This document shows positions 18,091 to 27,674 of a DNA stretch of 47,732 nt, in pieces. The translations under genes and the position numbers were made by a program. Origin of the DNA: Enterococcaceae bacterium. Lineage in GTDB: Bacteria; Bacillota; Bacilli; Lactobacillales; Enterococcaceae. Below the pieces are notes generated by a model. It was given only the letters and a program-made list of their open reading frames with translations, did not search any database and had not been told where the DNA came from. The stretch's first letter is position 1. Every line of letters begins with the position of its first letter. The DNA is taken from assembly GCA_022649665.1 (NCBI GenBank), contig JALCOL010000017.1, positions 1 through 47,732 on the forward strand, in the 5' to 3' direction.

Positions 18091-18243
18091 AAAAAACTGA
18101 AGCTGCTGACCTTTGGCCAGCAGCTTCAGCTTTTACTCTCCTTGCGGGGAGACCTGCCTGCGTAAAAAAACAAATGAGGAGTAATTCATTGGCAGGGTTT
18201 AAGGGATGATGAGAATAAAACAGATTTTCACCATTTTATTCCT
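18091..18243 (-). ncRNA. Candidate structured small RNA
   Basis: No gene fits here, but the minus strand has a promoter-like pair at 18250-18278, then several hairpins: GAATAAAA/TTTTATTC, CCTGCC/GGCAGG enclosing AATGA/TCATT, and TCTCC/GGAGA. It ends in a perfect 12-bp terminator stem (18097-18108 with 18118-18129) followed by TTTTTT. C-rich loop segments (ACTCCTC, CTCCCCG) could pair with ribosome binding sites. I do not match it to a known family such as 6S, SRP RNA or RNase P RNA. The rest of 17,958-18,356 holds nothing else I can support. Confidence 0.55.
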
Positions 18244-18249
18244 ACTTTT

Positions 18250-18278
18250 AGTCTACCGAATCACAACGGATTCAGCAA
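18250..18278 (-). promoter_or_regulatory. Promoter of the candidate small RNA
   Basis: TTGCTG (18273-18278), a 17-bp spacer and TAGACT (18250-18255) on the minus strand, about 150 nt from the terminator. Confidence 0.5.
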
Positions 18279-18356
18279 TCGTGAAGCACTTCATTAATCG
18301 TTAAAATTATCACTGAATTGTTACCATGCACACACAAACGGCCAAACACCGAGTTT

Positions 18357-18998
18357 TCAGTACTCGAGCGTTGCGTCCGCCAAAAAGCTGTTCGCAAAAT
18401 CTGCTGGATGTTTTAAATAGTGCTTGCCGAAATTATCGATCAGTCCGTGGAACTCTTGCGCCGCTTGATAGCTGAATCCCGCTGGAAGCGTGATTTCCTC
18501 TTTCAGCTTGCGGTAGCTGTCTGCCCTTTGAAGCCCTAGCGCCGCCATCAGCCGCTGCGCATAGCGGTCCGCAATAAACTCGGCTTCATCGAACACATAG
18601 ACCAGCAGCACGTCAGCCGTTTCTTCGCCGATGCCGTACAGTGCTAAAAGTTCTTTACGCAGCCCGGCACCGAACTTTCGTTTGATCTTCGCATAATCAA
18701 AATCTTCTTCGGCAAGCCACGCTAAAAGTGCCAATAAACTGCGACTTTTATTTTTATAAAAACCGCTCGGCCGGATCAATTCGATCAATTTATCTTTTGA
18801 AAGCCGCAAGATTCGCTGCGGTTCCAAAGCGGTTTCTTTGCGCAGCACTGCAAGCGATCGCGCGACATTGCGCCAATTCGTATTTTGCACCAAGATCGCA
18901 CCGATCGCGACCTCGATCTTTGTTTCCGCTGGCCACCAGCCTTGCGGTCCCATTTCTGCCAGCATTTTTTCATAAAGTGTTTGGATTGTATATTTCAT
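18357..18998 (-). CDS. MagIII-like HhH-GPD DNA glycosylase (endonuclease III-related)
   Basis: A 213-residue base-excision repair protein. The helix-hairpin-helix is ALYGIGEETADVLL near residues 120-133 and the catalytic Asp is in FIADRYAQRL near 149. Where endonuclease III has its lyase Lys in the hairpin (GVGxKTA), this protein has Glu (GIGEETA). The four C-terminal Fe-S cysteines of endonuclease III are also absent. Both point to the COG2231 group that includes MagIII, a monofunctional 3-methyladenine glycosylase, rather than Nth. It stands alone behind a short terminated transcript. Confidence 0.8.
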   Translation of the reverse strand: MKYTIQTLYEKMLAEMGPQGWWPAETKIEVAIGAILVQNTNWRNVARSLAVLRKETALEPQRILRLSKDKLIELIRPSGFYKNKSRSLLALLAWLAEEDFDYAKIKRKFGAGLRKELLALYGIGEETADVLLVYVFDEAEFIADRYAQRLMAALGLQRADSYRKLKEEITLPAGFSYQAAQEFHGLIDNFGKHYLKHPADFANSFLADATLEY

Positions 18999-19013
18999 AT
19001 ATCAAATGTAGCA

Positions 19014-19089
19014 CAAAAAAAGATCACCCGCACCGCTTAAGCGGTACGAATGATCAAAATCAGAGAAACAGAATCAATGGGATTCGGCT
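19014..19089 (-). ncRNA. Short terminated transcript: attenuator or small RNA
   Basis: A promoter on the minus strand (19096-19125) would start RNA near 19089. After about 35 nt, including a small hairpin GAATC/GATTC, comes a strong intrinsic terminator: stem 19022-19036 with 19041-19055 and TTTTTTT (complement of 19015-19021). Sixteen bases further on begins the MagIII-like gene. Either the RNA is a free-standing small RNA or the terminator attenuates the glycosylase gene. Confidence 0.55.
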
Positions 19090-19095
19090 GTCTTT

Positions 19096-19125
19096 ATTAT
19101 AAAGGGTTCTTCACGCGTCGCGCAA
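19096..19125 (-). promoter_or_regulatory. Promoter upstream of the MagIII-like gene
   Basis: TTGCGC (19120-19125), an 18-bp spacer and a perfect TATAAT (19096-19101) on the minus strand. Confidence 0.6.
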
Positions 19126-19233
19126 GCTGTTGGCGGTTAGGAATTCCCCAAAAAATCGCAGCGTTTGGACTTTCGCGCCGCCGTATTTTCATTTTGTCCC
19201 GCGGCGACTTATTTACGTTTTTGCAAAACCTTT

Positions 19234-19262
19234 TTGAGTTTTACCATAAATTGTGATATGAT
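19234..19262 (+). promoter_or_regulatory. Promoter of the 19,331 gene
   Basis: TTGAGT (19234-19239), 17-bp spacer, TATGAT (19257-19262). The 19,126-19,233 stretch holds nothing else I can support. Confidence 0.6.
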
Positions 19263-19330
19263 TCTGTTCGAAAGTTTCTGAAAAAAATAACTATGCAAAT
19301 GATTTGATTACAGAAAGCGAGGTCCCTCTG

Positions 19331-19729
19331 GTGGAGCAGGATCAATTTATTAAAGAAGTCAACAAGAAATATGCACGGTCGCCGCAAGACACGAAGCTTA
19401 TCCAAGTGATCCGTGAAATCCGCGACTATTTCAGCTCATTGTCCGGCAGAATCGGCAACACGACTGAAAAGCTGATCATTACGATGAACACGCTGACGTG
19501 GAATGAACTGGCGATCAAGCTTGGAAAAAACAGTCTCCACTTTTTGCTTCAGCCCGGCAAAATCACGATCTCTTTTCTTTCGCTCGCTGATAATCGTTAT
19601 ACAAAAAAAGGTCAGATCCTGCCGCTGGATGAGCTGGTCTTGGAAGACCGCAAACTGATCGTTAAAAGTACCGGTGAAGAATTCGATATCGATATGCTTG
19701 ATCGTTATTTAGAATATTTGCTTGCCTAA
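19331..19729 (+). CDS. Hypothetical protein (about 132 aa)
   Basis: No family recognised. GTG 19331 is the preferred start because GCGAGG stands about nine bases before it; a TTG at 19304 would add nine residues. The N-terminal third is charged and helical. The rest alternates hydrophobic and charged residues like a small beta-rich domain (ITISFLSLADNRYTKKGQ, DELVLEDRKLIVKSTGEEF). No signal peptide or membrane segment. It is transcribed alone from a good promoter and ends in a terminator that lies inside the 3' end of the convergent hydrolase gene. Function unknown. Confidence 0.75.
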   Translation: MEQDQFIKEVNKKYARSPQDTKLIQVIREIRDYFSSLSGRIGNTTEKLIITMNTLTWNELAIKLGKNSLHFLLQPGKITISFLSLADNRYTKKGQILPLDELVLEDRKLIVKSTGEEFDIDMLDRYLEYLLA

Positions 19730-20398
19730 AGCGCCCGCTGCGGTGCTTTTTTTGTCCCAAAGAAATCGGGCGATCAAGTGGTCGATCTGGCGATTCTCAT
19801 GCAGCATAAAGTGAAACGCCTTGAGCGGCGATCCTGTGATCTCGACTAAGCGGTAATCAAATTTATGCGGATCAATGATCTTTTCCAGCCCCTTTACTTG
19901 CGCAAGCGGCACGAGTCCGTCAGTTTTCATATTCCACAAGCGTCCGGCGATATTCAAAACTTTCAGATCTGGCGGCAGCCGTTTTCCTTGCGCTAACTCG
20001 GCAGGGCTTATTTTTTTGGGAAAATCACCGCCAAGATTCACCAGCTTAGCGAATTTCGGCATCGCTGCATCTTGCGAATAGGCTGCCATAAAGGCGACAC
20101 TTGTCGGACCGCCCGTCGAGTGGCCGACAAAATTGAGCCGCTGGATCCCCTGCTGGGCTAAATGAGCTACGAATGGATGCAGTTCGGCCACTTCGCGCGC
20201 TGGGGCTCGATTATCATCGAATAAAACTTGGATATAATTATTTTTCCCGCGGCCATCGACCTTTTTTACCGTATAGGTCCCGTCCGCATGGATCCGCACG
20301 ACCGCATCAAATGTTCCCAAGTGATCAGCGCGCCATCTGCGGGCGATGCCGCCAAAAGAAATCCGGTTGCCGCCATATCCGGGAATCAGCAAAGTCAT
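19709..20398 (-). CDS. DUF915-type alpha/beta hydrolase
   Basis: An alpha/beta hydrolase of about 229 residues if it starts at ATG 20398. A longer frame runs back through the upp terminator and is unlikely. The nucleophile elbow is FVGHSTGGPTS, the opening strand is LLIPGYGGNRISFGG, and a late Asp (KTDGLVPL) and His (FHFMLHENRQIDH) could complete the triad. This fits the DUF915 lipase-like family common in Lactobacillales, usually exported, although here no signal peptide is visible. No ideal ribosome binding site is seen. The 3' end overlaps the convergent unknown gene by 21 bp. Substrate unknown. Confidence 0.8.
   Translation of the reverse strand: MTLLIPGYGGNRISFGGIARRWRADHLGTFDAVVRIHADGTYTVKKVDGRGKNNYIQVLFDDNRAPAREVAELHPFVAHLAQQGIQRLNFVGHSTGGPTSVAFMAAYSQDAAMPKFAKLVNLGGDFPKKISPAELAQGKRLPPDLKVLNIAGRLWNMKTDGLVPLAQVKGLEKIIDPHKFDYRLVEITGSPLKAFHFMLHENRQIDHLIARFLWDKKSTAAGALGKQIF
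19729..19753 (+). terminator. Terminator of the 19,331 gene
   Basis: A GC-rich short hairpin (GCGCC with GGTGC) followed by TTTTTTT, directly after the stop codon. Confidence 0.6.
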
Positions 20399-20435
20399 CT
20401 CTTCATTTTTCAAACCTCTTTGTCTCCCTTCAAAT

Positions 20436-20469
20436 AAAAAAGGCCGCGACAAAAGTACTTGTCATGGCC
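20436..20469 (-). terminator. Terminator of upp
   Basis: An 11-bp stem with one mismatch (20442-20452 with 20459-20469) followed on the minus strand by TTTTTT. Confidence 0.8.
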
Positions 20470-20471
20470 CC

Positions 20472-20510
20472 CCGAATCTAAATAAACGGTGTCCCAAAGG
20501 ACGATTTGCT
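20472..20510. repeat. Dispersed intergenic repeat, diverged block B copy
   Basis: The stretch CCGAATCTAAATAAACGG followed by TGTCCCAAAGG is a diverged copy of the block found at 28522-28557 and 42500-42534. It lies between the upp stop codon and the upp terminator. Confidence 0.55.
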
Positions 20511-20517
20511 GTGAAAA

Positions 20518-21147
20518 TTATTTTGTTCCGTATAAACGGTCGCCGGCGTCGCCCAATCCTGGAACGATATAGCCGTTCTCGTTCAGCCGTTCGTCAAGTC
20601 CCGCACAATAGATATCGATATCGGGATGTGCGCTCTGCAACGCTTTGACGCCTTCCGGTGCCGCAACGAGGCAGACAAATTTGATGTTCGTGCCGCCGCG
20701 GCGCTTCAAAAGATCGATCGCCATGATCGCTGAGCCGCCTGTCGCAAGCATCGGGTCGACAACGAACAATTGACGCTCTTCGATATCAGAAGGCAGTTTT
20801 TCAAAATATTCGACCGGTTCCAATGTCTGGTGATCACGGTATAAGCCAATATGGCCAACTTTGGCTGCCGGGATCAATTCGAGCATCCCGTTTACCATGC
20901 CGAGCCCGGCACGCAAGATCGGAATGATCGCGACTTTTTTTCCGCTCAAAGTCTTTTGAACGGTTTCGCCGATCGGTGTTTCGATCACGACGTCTTCTAC
21001 CGGCATATCCCGCGATACTTCATACGCCATCAAAGTGGCGATTTCGTCTACGACTTCACGAAAAACTTTCGTCCCGCAGTTCTTGTCACGAATAATCGTT
21101 AATTTATGTTGGATCAACGGATGATCGATCACTTGGAATTTTCCCAT
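20518..21147 (-). CDS. upp: Uracil phosphoribosyltransferase
   Basis: A 209-residue enzyme that makes UMP from uracil and PRPP (pyrimidine salvage). The start is ATG 21147, eight bases after GGGAG; the longer frame upstream lacks a site. The PRPP-binding loop is [13 protein letters not shown], and the uracil-binding region [20 protein letters not shown] is complete. In many Lactobacillales upp follows glyA and precedes the atp operon, as its position here after glyA suggests. Confidence 0.97.
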   Translation of the reverse strand: MGKFQVIDHPLIQHKLTIIRDKNCGTKVFREVVDEIATLMAYEVSRDMPVEDVVIETPIGETVQKTLSGKKVAIIPILRAGLGMVNGMLELIPAAKVGHIGLYRDHQTLEPVEYFEKLPSDIEERQLFVVDPMLATGGSAIMAIDLLKRRGGTNIKFVCLVAAPEGVKALQSAHPDIDIYCAGLDERLNENGYIVPGLGDAGDRLYGTK

Positions 21148-21175
21148 GAAAACAACTCCCTTATCTTTCATTACT

Positions 21176-21204
21176 TTTATCTTACGACAATTTCTTGGAT
21201 TCAA
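21176..21204 (-). promoter_or_regulatory. Possible upp promoter
   Basis: TTGAAT (21199-21204), 17-bp spacer and a weak GATAAA (21176-21181) on the minus strand, between the glyA terminator and upp. Confidence 0.45.
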
Positions 21205-21218
21205 CAATCTTTTTCCCT

Positions 21219-21256
21219 AAAAAACAGCCATTCGGACTCGATCTGAATGGCTGTTT
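21219..21256 (-). terminator. Terminator of glyA
   Basis: A perfect 12-bp stem (21222-21233 with 21245-21256), then a T run on the minus strand. It separates glyA from upp. Confidence 0.88.
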
Positions 21257-21259
21257 CGC

Positions 21260-22513
21260 TTAATGTTCCCGGTATAATGGATGCGATTGTGTCAAATCAA
21301 GCACTTCCCCGGAAATTTGTTCCAATACTTCCGGATTCTCCGCATTTTCCAGCGTTTTGACGATCAATTCAGCGACTTTCGCGGCATCTCTTTCATCAAA
21401 ATGCCGAGTCGTGATCGCTGCAGTGCCGACACGGATCCCGCTCGTCTTGAATGGCGAGAGTTTTTCATATGGGATACTGTTTTTGTTGACGGTGATGTGG
21501 ACTTGATCAAGCAGCTTTTCAGCTTCTTTGCCGTTCAAACCGAAGTCGGTCACTTCAACAAGCATCACATGGTTATCAGTTCCGCCGCTGACCAAGCGGG
21601 CTTTATCGGCCGCTTCAAATACTCTTGCCATCGCTTGCGCATTTTTGATGATTTGGGCGGCGTAATCTTTAAATGAAGGGTCGAGTGCTTCGCGGAATGC
21701 GACCGCTTTGGCTGCGATCACGTGTTCAAGCGGTCCGCCTTGGTTTCCAGGGAAAACCGCTGAGTTGATCTTTTTCGCCAATGCTTCATCATTGGTCAAG
21801 ATCATCCCGCCGCGCGGTCCACGCAATGTTTTATGGGTCGTCGTTGTCGTGATATCCGCATAAGGGACCGGCGACGGATGGAGCCCGGCCGCGACCAGAC
21901 CGGCGATATGCGCCATATCGACCATCAGTTTCGCACCGACTTCATCAGCGACTTTGCGGAATTCTTCAAAATCGATGATGCGGCTGTAAGCCGATGCGCC
22001 GGCAACGATCAATTTCGGCTGATGTTCTTTGGCGAGCGCACGCACTTCGTCAAAGTCGATCAGTTCTGTTTTCGGATTGACTTTGTAGCCATAAAAATGA
22101 TACCGCCGACCGCTGAAATTGACCGGTGAGCCGTGCGTCAAATGTCCGCCGCTCGCCAAATCCATCCCCAAGACGGTGTCGCCCGGTTCGATCAATGCTT
22201 CGTACGCTGCGGCATTCGCCTGCGAGCCGGAATGCGGCTGCACATTGGCAAATTTCGCGCCAAACAATAATTTCGCACGGTCGATCGCCAGATTTTCAAC
22301 AACGTCGACAAATTCGCAGCCGCCGTAATAACGTTTGCCGGGATAGCCTTCTGCATATTTATTCGTCAATACGCTGCCTTGCGCTGCCATGACTTCTTTG
22401 GAGACAAAGTTTTCTGAAGCGATCAGCTCGACGTTGTCTTCCTGTCTTTTCTCTTCGTTTTGGATCGCGGTCCATAGATCTGGGTCATTGTCCATATATT
22501 TTGAATAATCCAC
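21260..22513 (-). CDS. glyA: Serine hydroxymethyltransferase
   Basis: A 417-residue PLP enzyme that interconverts serine and glycine while loading one-carbon units onto tetrahydrofolate. The PLP lysine lies in [15 protein letters not shown], and the [12 protein letters not shown] and [13 protein letters not shown] segments are typical. Its place directly after sua5 and before upp is the usual Lactobacillales order. A 64-bp gap to sua5 contains TGATACAAT, a possible extended -10, so it may also have its own promoter. Confidence 0.98.
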   Translation of the reverse strand: MDYSKYMDNDPDLWTAIQNEEKRQEDNVELIASENFVSKEVMAAQGSVLTNKYAEGYPGKRYYGGCEFVDVVENLAIDRAKLLFGAKFANVQPHSGSQANAAAYEALIEPGDTVLGMDLASGGHLTHGSPVNFSGRRYHFYGYKVNPKTELIDFDEVRALAKEHQPKLIVAGASAYSRIIDFEEFRKVADEVGAKLMVDMAHIAGLVAAGLHPSPVPYADITTTTTHKTLRGPRGGMILTNDEALAKKINSAVFPGNQGGPLEHVIAAKAVAFREALDPSFKDYAAQIIKNAQAMARVFEAADKARLVSGGTDNHVMLVEVTDFGLNGKEAEKLLDQVHITVNKNSIPYEKLSPFKTSGIRVGTAAITTRHFDERDAAKVAELIVKTLENAENPEVLEQISGEVLDLTQSHPLYREH

Positions 22514-22577
22514 TAAAAAATCGCTCCCTTCTTTTCTAATGATTGTATCATAAATCTTTCATAAGGACTGTTCTTTT

Positions 22578-23591
22578 TCAATGATCGCGCGAAATAAATT
22601 TCCCGCCGGCGGCTTTTTTCAAGCGGTTCATGTAAGCCGCTCCCAGCCCTTTTTCAGGATAAGCTGCGGCCAAGATCACGTCGGTCTCCTCATCAAGGGC
22701 ACGCAAGCCGGCGAATAAATTGCGTGCGGCCTCTTCGACAGTATCGTGCGGCGCCAGCTCGAACTGCACTGTCCCTGGAAAATGTTCCAAAATCGTCGCC
22801 GGCGCTAAAAATCCAATTTTTTTTCCCGGAAAAGCTGCCGCCGCTTGCTGCCAAACTTGCACATCACGCGGCACGATATAAACGTCAGCATTTGGTGAAT
22901 AATGTTTGTATTTCATGCCGGGCGACTTTGGGACTTCTTTTTCATCGACGAGATGGCGGTCGACCGCCACTGCGCCGATCACTTTTTCAAGCATTTCTCT
23001 CGTCACTTGCCCAGGGCGCAAAATCGTCGGCACTTCCCCGGAAAGATCAAGAACAGTCGACTCTACACCGATCTGCGTTTCGCCTGTGTCGAGGATCCCC
23101 GCGATCTTGCCGTTCAAATCATGATACACATGCTGCGCACTGGTCGGCGAGGGCTTGCCGGAAGTGTTCGCACTCGGACCGACCAGCGGATGACCGACTG
23201 CGCGGATCAATGCGAGTGTCGCCGCATTTTCGGGCATCCGGAAAGCGGCTGTTGAAAGGCCGCCGGTCACATCCAGTGAAAGCGCGCCCGGCTTGATCGG
23301 CAAGATCAGTGTCAAAGGTCCCGGCCAGAATGTTTCCGCCAATTTTTCAGCAGCCGGCGGGACTTTAGCGGCAAACGGTTTGACTTCAGCAAAAGAAGCG
23401 ACATGGACGATCAATGGATTATCGCTCGGCCGGCCTTTAGCGCGATATACTTGCTGCACCGCTTTTTCATTTGTCGCATCTGCCCCAAGGCCGTAGACGG
23501 TCTCGGTCGGAAACGCTACCAGCTGACCAGCTTTCAAAAGGGCGGCCGCCTCATCGATCTCATTTGAAGTAAATATTTTTGTCTGGCTCAT
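22578..23591 (-). CDS. sua5: Threonylcarbamoyl-AMP synthase (Sua5 type)
   Basis: A 337-residue enzyme of the t6A tRNA modification pathway that makes threonylcarbamoyl-AMP from threonine, bicarbonate and ATP. The N-terminal YrdC domain has FPTETVYGLGADATNE, KGRPSDNPLIVHV and GPSANTSGKPSPT. The C-terminal Sua5 domain (from about residue 215, KSPGMKYKHYSPNA) is present, so this is the long Sua5 form rather than the short TsaC. The start codon overlaps the end of prmC by four bases. Confidence 0.96.
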   Translation of the reverse strand: MSQTKIFTSNEIDEAAALLKAGQLVAFPTETVYGLGADATNEKAVQQVYRAKGRPSDNPLIVHVASFAEVKPFAAKVPPAAEKLAETFWPGPLTLILPIKPGALSLDVTGGLSTAAFRMPENAATLALIRAVGHPLVGPSANTSGKPSPTSAQHVYHDLNGKIAGILDTGETQIGVESTVLDLSGEVPTILRPGQVTREMLEKVIGAVAVDRHLVDEKEVPKSPGMKYKHYSPNADVYIVPRDVQVWQQAAAAFPGKKIGFLAPATILEHFPGTVQFELAPHDTVEEAARNLFAGLRALDEETDVILAAAYPEKGLGAAYMNRLKKAAGGKFISRDH

Positions 23592-24439
23592 GCGTTCGAC
23601 TCCTTTTCTGCACTGACGGAAATGATGCGGTCATTACCGCTCATATCCGGGATGATCTTGATCGTGCGCTGCGGGAAATATTCGCTGAATATTTCTTTGA
23701 CCGGTTCTCCCTGCAAGTAGCCGATCTCCAAATAAAGTGTCCCATTCTGGGTCAAATAGTGCGGGGCGGCCTGCGCGATCCGCCGGTAAAACGCCAAGCC
23801 GTTCTCCGCAGCGAACAAAGCGCTTTGCGGCTCGAATTTTTTGACACTCGCATCCATTGCCGCAAGCTCTGAAGCGCCGATATAGGGCGGATTGGAAACG
23901 ATCACATCAAACGGTCCGCGTGCTGCGGCGAACAAGTCGCCGGCCCGCCAAGTGACCGCACGGTGCAGGCGCTCGCCGTTTTGGCGCGCGACTGCGAGCG
24001 CTTGCGGTGAAAGATCGGTCGCCGTGATCTCCCACTCCGGGCGCTGCCCTTTGAGCGCAAGCGCGATGCAGCCGCTGCCGGTCCCGAGATCGATCAGCCG
24101 CAGCTGTTTTTCAGGATGTTCCTGCAAAACCCGTTCGACCAGCTCTTCGGTTTCCGGGCGCGGGATCAAGGTGTCTTCCGTGACCAGATATTCGTCCCCG
24201 TAAAAATCAGCATAGCCCAACAGATATTGCGGCGGATAATCCTCTGCCAAGCGCTTGAGGTCGCGCGTGAGCAGTTGCTGCTCATTTTCGGGGATCGCTT
24301 CCCGCATATGCAGGAGCCAGTCGGTCCGGTTCCAGCCTTTGCGGCCTAAAAAGACATAGAGCGCTGCCGCAGCATCTTTTCCTTGCGCATCTAAAAAAGA
24401 AGAAGCTCTTTTCAGAGCTTCAAAATATGTTTCACCCAT
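23588..24439 (-). CDS. prmC: Peptide chain release factor glutamine methyltransferase
   Basis: PrmC methylates the glutamine of the GGQ motif of release factors 1 and 2. The 283-residue protein has the SAM-binding [15 protein letters not shown] and the substrate-binding VSNPPYIG (NPPY) motif, plus the N-terminal helical domain. It overlaps its substrate gene prfA by eight bases, and sua5 by four, so the three are coupled. Confidence 0.97.
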   Translation of the reverse strand: MGETYFEALKRASSFLDAQGKDAAAALYVFLGRKGWNRTDWLLHMREAIPENEQQLLTRDLKRLAEDYPPQYLLGYADFYGDEYLVTEDTLIPRPETEELVERVLQEHPEKQLRLIDLGTGSGCIALALKGQRPEWEITATDLSPQALAVARQNGERLHRAVTWRAGDLFAAARGPFDVIVSNPPYIGASELAAMDASVKKFEPQSALFAAENGLAFYRRIAQAAPHYLTQNGTLYLEIGYLQGEPVKEIFSEYFPQRTIKIIPDMSGNDRIISVSAEKESNA

Positions 24440-25508
24440 TTTGGAGGGCCTCCAGTTTTGAGGTTTGGTCGTAAAGGATCAGGGCATCGATGATCTCATC
24501 CAGCTCGCCGTTCAAGATCCGGTCGAGCTTTTGGATCGTAAGCCCGATCCGGTGATCAGTCACGCGGTTTTGCGGAAAATTGTACGTGCGGATCCGTTCA
24601 GAACGGTCGCCGGTGCCGACGGCTGACTTCCGCTCGGCATCGTACTCGCTCTGCGCTTCATGCGCATAATAATCATAGACCCGCGTTTTCAAGACCTTCA
24701 TCGCTTTTTCGCGGTTTTTGATCTGCGAGCGCTCATCCTGCATCGCCACAACGATCCCTGTCGGCAAGTGCGTCAGACGGACGGCTGAAGCGGTCTTGTT
24801 GACGTGCTGCCCGCCAGCCCCGGAAGAATGATAAATATCGATCCGCAGATCTTTGTCCTCGATCTCGACTTCGACATCTTCCGCTTCCGGCATCACGACC
24901 ACTGTCGCCGTCGAAGTGTGGACCCGTCCTTGCGATTCGGTCGACGGTACCCTTTGCACGCGGTGCGCGCCGGATTCGTATTTCAATTTTGAATAGACAT
25001 TGTTGCCGGTGATCATGCAGGTCACTTCTTTATAGCCGCCGATATCGGTCGTATTTGCGCTCAAGATCTCAAACGTCCAGCCTTGTTTTTCGGCGTATTT
25101 TTGATACATCGAAAGCAGATCGCCCGCAAAGAGCGCTGCTTCGTCACCGCCGGCTGCTCCGCGGATCTCCATGATGATGTTTTTGTCATCATTCGGGTCA
25201 GTCGGGAGCATCAAAAATTTCATTTTTTCTTCGAGCGTTTCTTTTTCGCTTTTCAGCTCGTTCAGCTCTTCTTTAGCCAACTCTGCCAATTCATCGTCGC
25301 CGGAAGCGAGCATTTCTTCGTCATCTTTGATGCCTTTTTCAACTTCTTTATACCGCCGATAAGTGCTCACTGTTTCGCGCAGCGAAGCTTCTTCTTTCGA
25401 CAGTTCCATCAAGCGGTTCGTGTCGCTGATCACGGCCGGATCGCTCAGCAGTTCGCCAAGCTCTTCGTACCGATCTTCGACCGCTTGCAATTGATCAAAT
25501 ATCTCCAT
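24432..25508 (-). CDS. prfA: Peptide chain release factor 1
   Basis: RF1 ends translation at UAA and UAG. I chose ATG 25508 (358 residues), which matches the family N-terminus ([20 protein letters not shown]) and has GGAG upstream. The catalytic GGQ is in [18 protein letters not shown], and the codon-reading PST motif is in [13 protein letters not shown]. It overlaps tdk at its start and prmC at its end. Confidence 0.98.
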   Translation of the reverse strand: MEIFDQLQAVEDRYEELGELLSDPAVISDTNRLMELSKEEASLRETVSTYRRYKEVEKGIKDDEEMLASGDDELAELAKEELNELKSEKETLEEKMKFLMLPTDPNDDKNIIMEIRGAAGGDEAALFAGDLLSMYQKYAEKQGWTFEILSANTTDIGGYKEVTCMITGNNVYSKLKYESGAHRVQRVPSTESQGRVHTSTATVVVMPEAEDVEVEIEDKDLRIDIYHSSGAGGQHVNKTASAVRLTHLPTGIVVAMQDERSQIKNREKAMKVLKTRVYDYYAHEAQSEYDAERKSAVGTGDRSERIRTYNFPQNRVTDHRIGLTIQKLDRILNGELDEIIDALILYDQTSKLEALQNG

Positions 25509-26109
25509 TCGATTTCTCTCCTTTGATTGCCTCTTCATCCACAGGCGGATGAAAGTAATGATGACGGCACACTGGATAGTAGGCTTCGTTGCCGCCGATT
25601 TGGATCTGGGAGCCGGTATAGACCGGCTTGCCGTTGATATAGTGCAGATTCATGATGGCTTTTTTGTGGCAGAACCAGCAGATCGTTTTGATCTCTTCGA
25701 TCTTGTCGGCATAGATCAAAAGATTTTTCGAACCTTCGAAAAGCTCATTTCTGAAATCATTTTTCAAACCGAACGCCATGACCGGAACACCGAGATCATC
25801 GACGACGCGTGCCAATTCAAAAACATGTTCTTTTTTCAAAAACTGCGCTTCATCGACCAGAACACAGGCCGGTTTCTTTTCGAGCCCTTTGATCAGCGCA
25901 AAAATGTCGGTATCGTGATAGACCGGGATCGCCGGACGTCTCAAACCGATCCGGCTTTCGATATAACCGACGCCTGCGCGCGTATCGATGCCGCTCGTCA
26001 AGAGGACGACGGATTTATTCTGTTCTTCATAGTTGTGTGCCACTTTCAAGATCTCGATCGTTTTGCCGCTGTTCATCGCGCCATATTTAAAAAATAATTG
26101 TGCCACCAT
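25495..26109 (-). CDS. tdk: Thymidine kinase
   Basis: A type II thymidine kinase that phosphorylates thymidine for DNA precursor salvage. P-loop [12 protein letters not shown] near residue 10, Walker [12 protein letters not shown], and the zinc lasso with cysteines in CWFCHKKA and the later YYPVCRHHY. The start is taken at ATG 26109; a GTG two codons upstream is possible. It heads the tdk-prfA-prmC-sua5 block and is divergent from murT. Confidence 0.96.
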   Translation of the reverse strand: MVAQLFFKYGAMNSGKTIEILKVAHNYEEQNKSVVLLTSGIDTRAGVGYIESRIGLRRPAIPVYHDTDIFALIKGLEKKPACVLVDEAQFLKKEHVFELARVVDDLGVPVMAFGLKNDFRNELFEGSKNLLIYADKIEEIKTICWFCHKKAIMNLHYINGKPVYTGSQIQIGGNEAYYPVCRHHYFHPPVDEEAIKGEKSNGDI

Positions 26110-26270
26110 TTTCACCTTTTCCTCGGATTCTTATGAGTAGATGCCCGAAGAATTTTAACACAAATTCGCTTTTTTTTCCATTGTCTCTCCTTTGCGCTCC
26201 GCTGATATTCTTGCGTTTTCCTTGCAATTCAGGGCTTCCAACGCGAATCATTAATTTTTTTGTTTTTTTA

Positions 26271-26279
26271 TGCTATCAT
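26271..26279 (+). promoter_or_regulatory. Possible extended -10 promoter of murT-gatD
   Basis: TGCTATCAT, an extended -10 element, sits about 43 bp before murT. A T-rich tract occupies the -35 region. Confidence 0.4.
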
Positions 26280-26321
26280 GAGTTAGCTTGCATAATTTGT
26301 ATTAATTGGAGGAATTTTTCA

Positions 26322-27674
26322 ATGGGGCTAAGAAGTGGGCTCGCGATCCTGGTCGGCAAATCCAGCCAGTGGTTTTTAAAAACATTCACGAACGGCGGAA
26401 GTTCTTTGCCAGGCAAATTGGCGCTCAAGATCGATCCAAAAGTGCTCGATACACTTGCCAAAAATTACAAAGTCGTCGTTGTGACCGGGACCAACGGCAA
26501 GACGCTGACGACCGCTCTCACGGTCAATATTTTAAAACAAGAAAATCCCGCCGTCTTGACGAATCCGACTGGTGCCAACATGGTGCAGGGGATCGTTTCG
26601 ACTTTTCTCAAGGCTTCGCGCAAAAATCAAGGACAGAAATTCGCTGTGCTTGAGATCGATGAGGCCTCGCTCAGCAAAGTGACGGAATATATCAAGCCTG
26701 AGCTGTTCGTTTTCACGAATATCTTCCGCGACCAGATGGACCGCTACGGCGAGATCTATACGACTTACGATATGATCGTCGAAGGCGCTGCCAAATCACC
26801 CAACGGCTTGATCTTGGCCAATGGCGACTCGCCGATCTTCAATTCAAAGGACACGGTCAACAAGCGCGTCTATTATGGCTTCGACCATCTGCCGGATAAA
26901 GAACAGATGGCGCACTACAATACCGATGGCGTTTTATGCCCGCGCTGCCACCATATCCTGCACTATAAGATGATCACTTACGCCAATCTCGGCAAATACT
27001 ACTGCCCGAACTGCGGCTTCCACCGGCCCGATCTGACGTACAAGCTGACGAAAATCGAACAAATGGACGACCACAGTTCGACTTTTGTGATCGACGGCGA
27101 AGAGTATCATATCGAAGTCGGCGGCATGTATAATATCTATAATGCTCTGGCCGCAGCAGCTGTTGCGGAACACTACGGCATCCCTGCTCCTGCGATCCGA
27201 AAGGGGCTGGCTTATGACGAAAAAGTCTTCGGCCGCCAAGAAACTTTTACGATCGGCGACAAACAGTGCACGCTGGTGCTCGTCAAAAATCCGGTTGGCT
27301 TGAATCAGGTCATTGATATGCTGACACTTGCGCATAAAAAATTCTCGCTCGTCTGTCTCTTGAATGCCAATTACGCTGACGGGATCGATGTCAGCTGGAT
27401 CTGGGACGGCAATCAAGAAGCGCTCGCGAAACTCGACATCCCGCAAGTGATCGCGGGCGGCGACCGTCACCGCGATATGGCGCTGCGCCTCAAAGTAGCA
27501 GGCTTTGCTCCTGATAAAATCACGGAGATCGCCGAACTTCCGCAAGTGATCGAAGCGATCAAAAAGCTGCCGACGAAAGAAGTCTATATTTTATCGACTT
27601 ATACCGCCGTTCTTGCGCTGCGCAAGGAATTGGCGAATCAAAAGATCATCTCAGGAGGGATGAGCCATGAATAA
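26322..27674 (+). CDS. murT: Lipid II isoglutaminyl synthase subunit MurT
   Basis: MurT, with GatD, amidates the D-Glu of lipid II to D-isoglutamine. The product is 450 residues from ATG 26322, nine bases after GGAGG; a longer frame upstream overlaps the promoter region. It has the Mur-ligase ATP site [15 protein letters not shown] and a Cys4 zinc ribbon CPRCHHIL / YYCPNCGF, a hallmark of MurT. The C-terminal DUF1727 domain (from about 310) binds GatD. Its end overlaps gatD by eight bases. Confidence 0.95.
   Translation: MGLRSGLAILVGKSSQWFLKTFTNGGSSLPGKLALKIDPKVLDTLAKNYKVVVVTGTNGKTLTTALTVNILKQENPAVLTNPTGANMVQGIVSTFLKASRKNQGQKFAVLEIDEASLSKVTEYIKPELFVFTNIFRDQMDRYGEIYTTYDMIVEGAAKSPNGLILANGDSPIFNSKDTVNKRVYYGFDHLPDKEQMAHYNTDGVLCPRCHHILHYKMITYANLGKYYCPNCGFHRPDLTYKLTKIEQMDDHSSTFVIDGEEYHIEVGGMYNIYNALAAAAVAEHYGIPAPAIRKGLAYDEKVFGRQETFTIGDKQCTLVLVKNPVGLNQVIDMLTLAHKKFSLVCLLNANYADGIDVSWIWDGNQEALAKLDIPQVIAGGDRHRDMALRLKVAGFAPDKITEIAELPQVIEAIKKLPTKEVYILSTYTAVLALRKELANQKIISGGMSHE

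Noticed and set aside
18206-18234. Short frame MVKICFILIIP inside the candidate small RNA
   Set aside because: Eleven codons without a clear ribosome binding site. It could have been a type I toxin, but it is too short and lacks a typical toxin pattern.
19097-19192. 31-codon basic frame on the minus strand upstream of the MagIII-like gene
   Set aside because: Weak ribosome binding site, and its end overlaps a perfect TATAAT promoter box.
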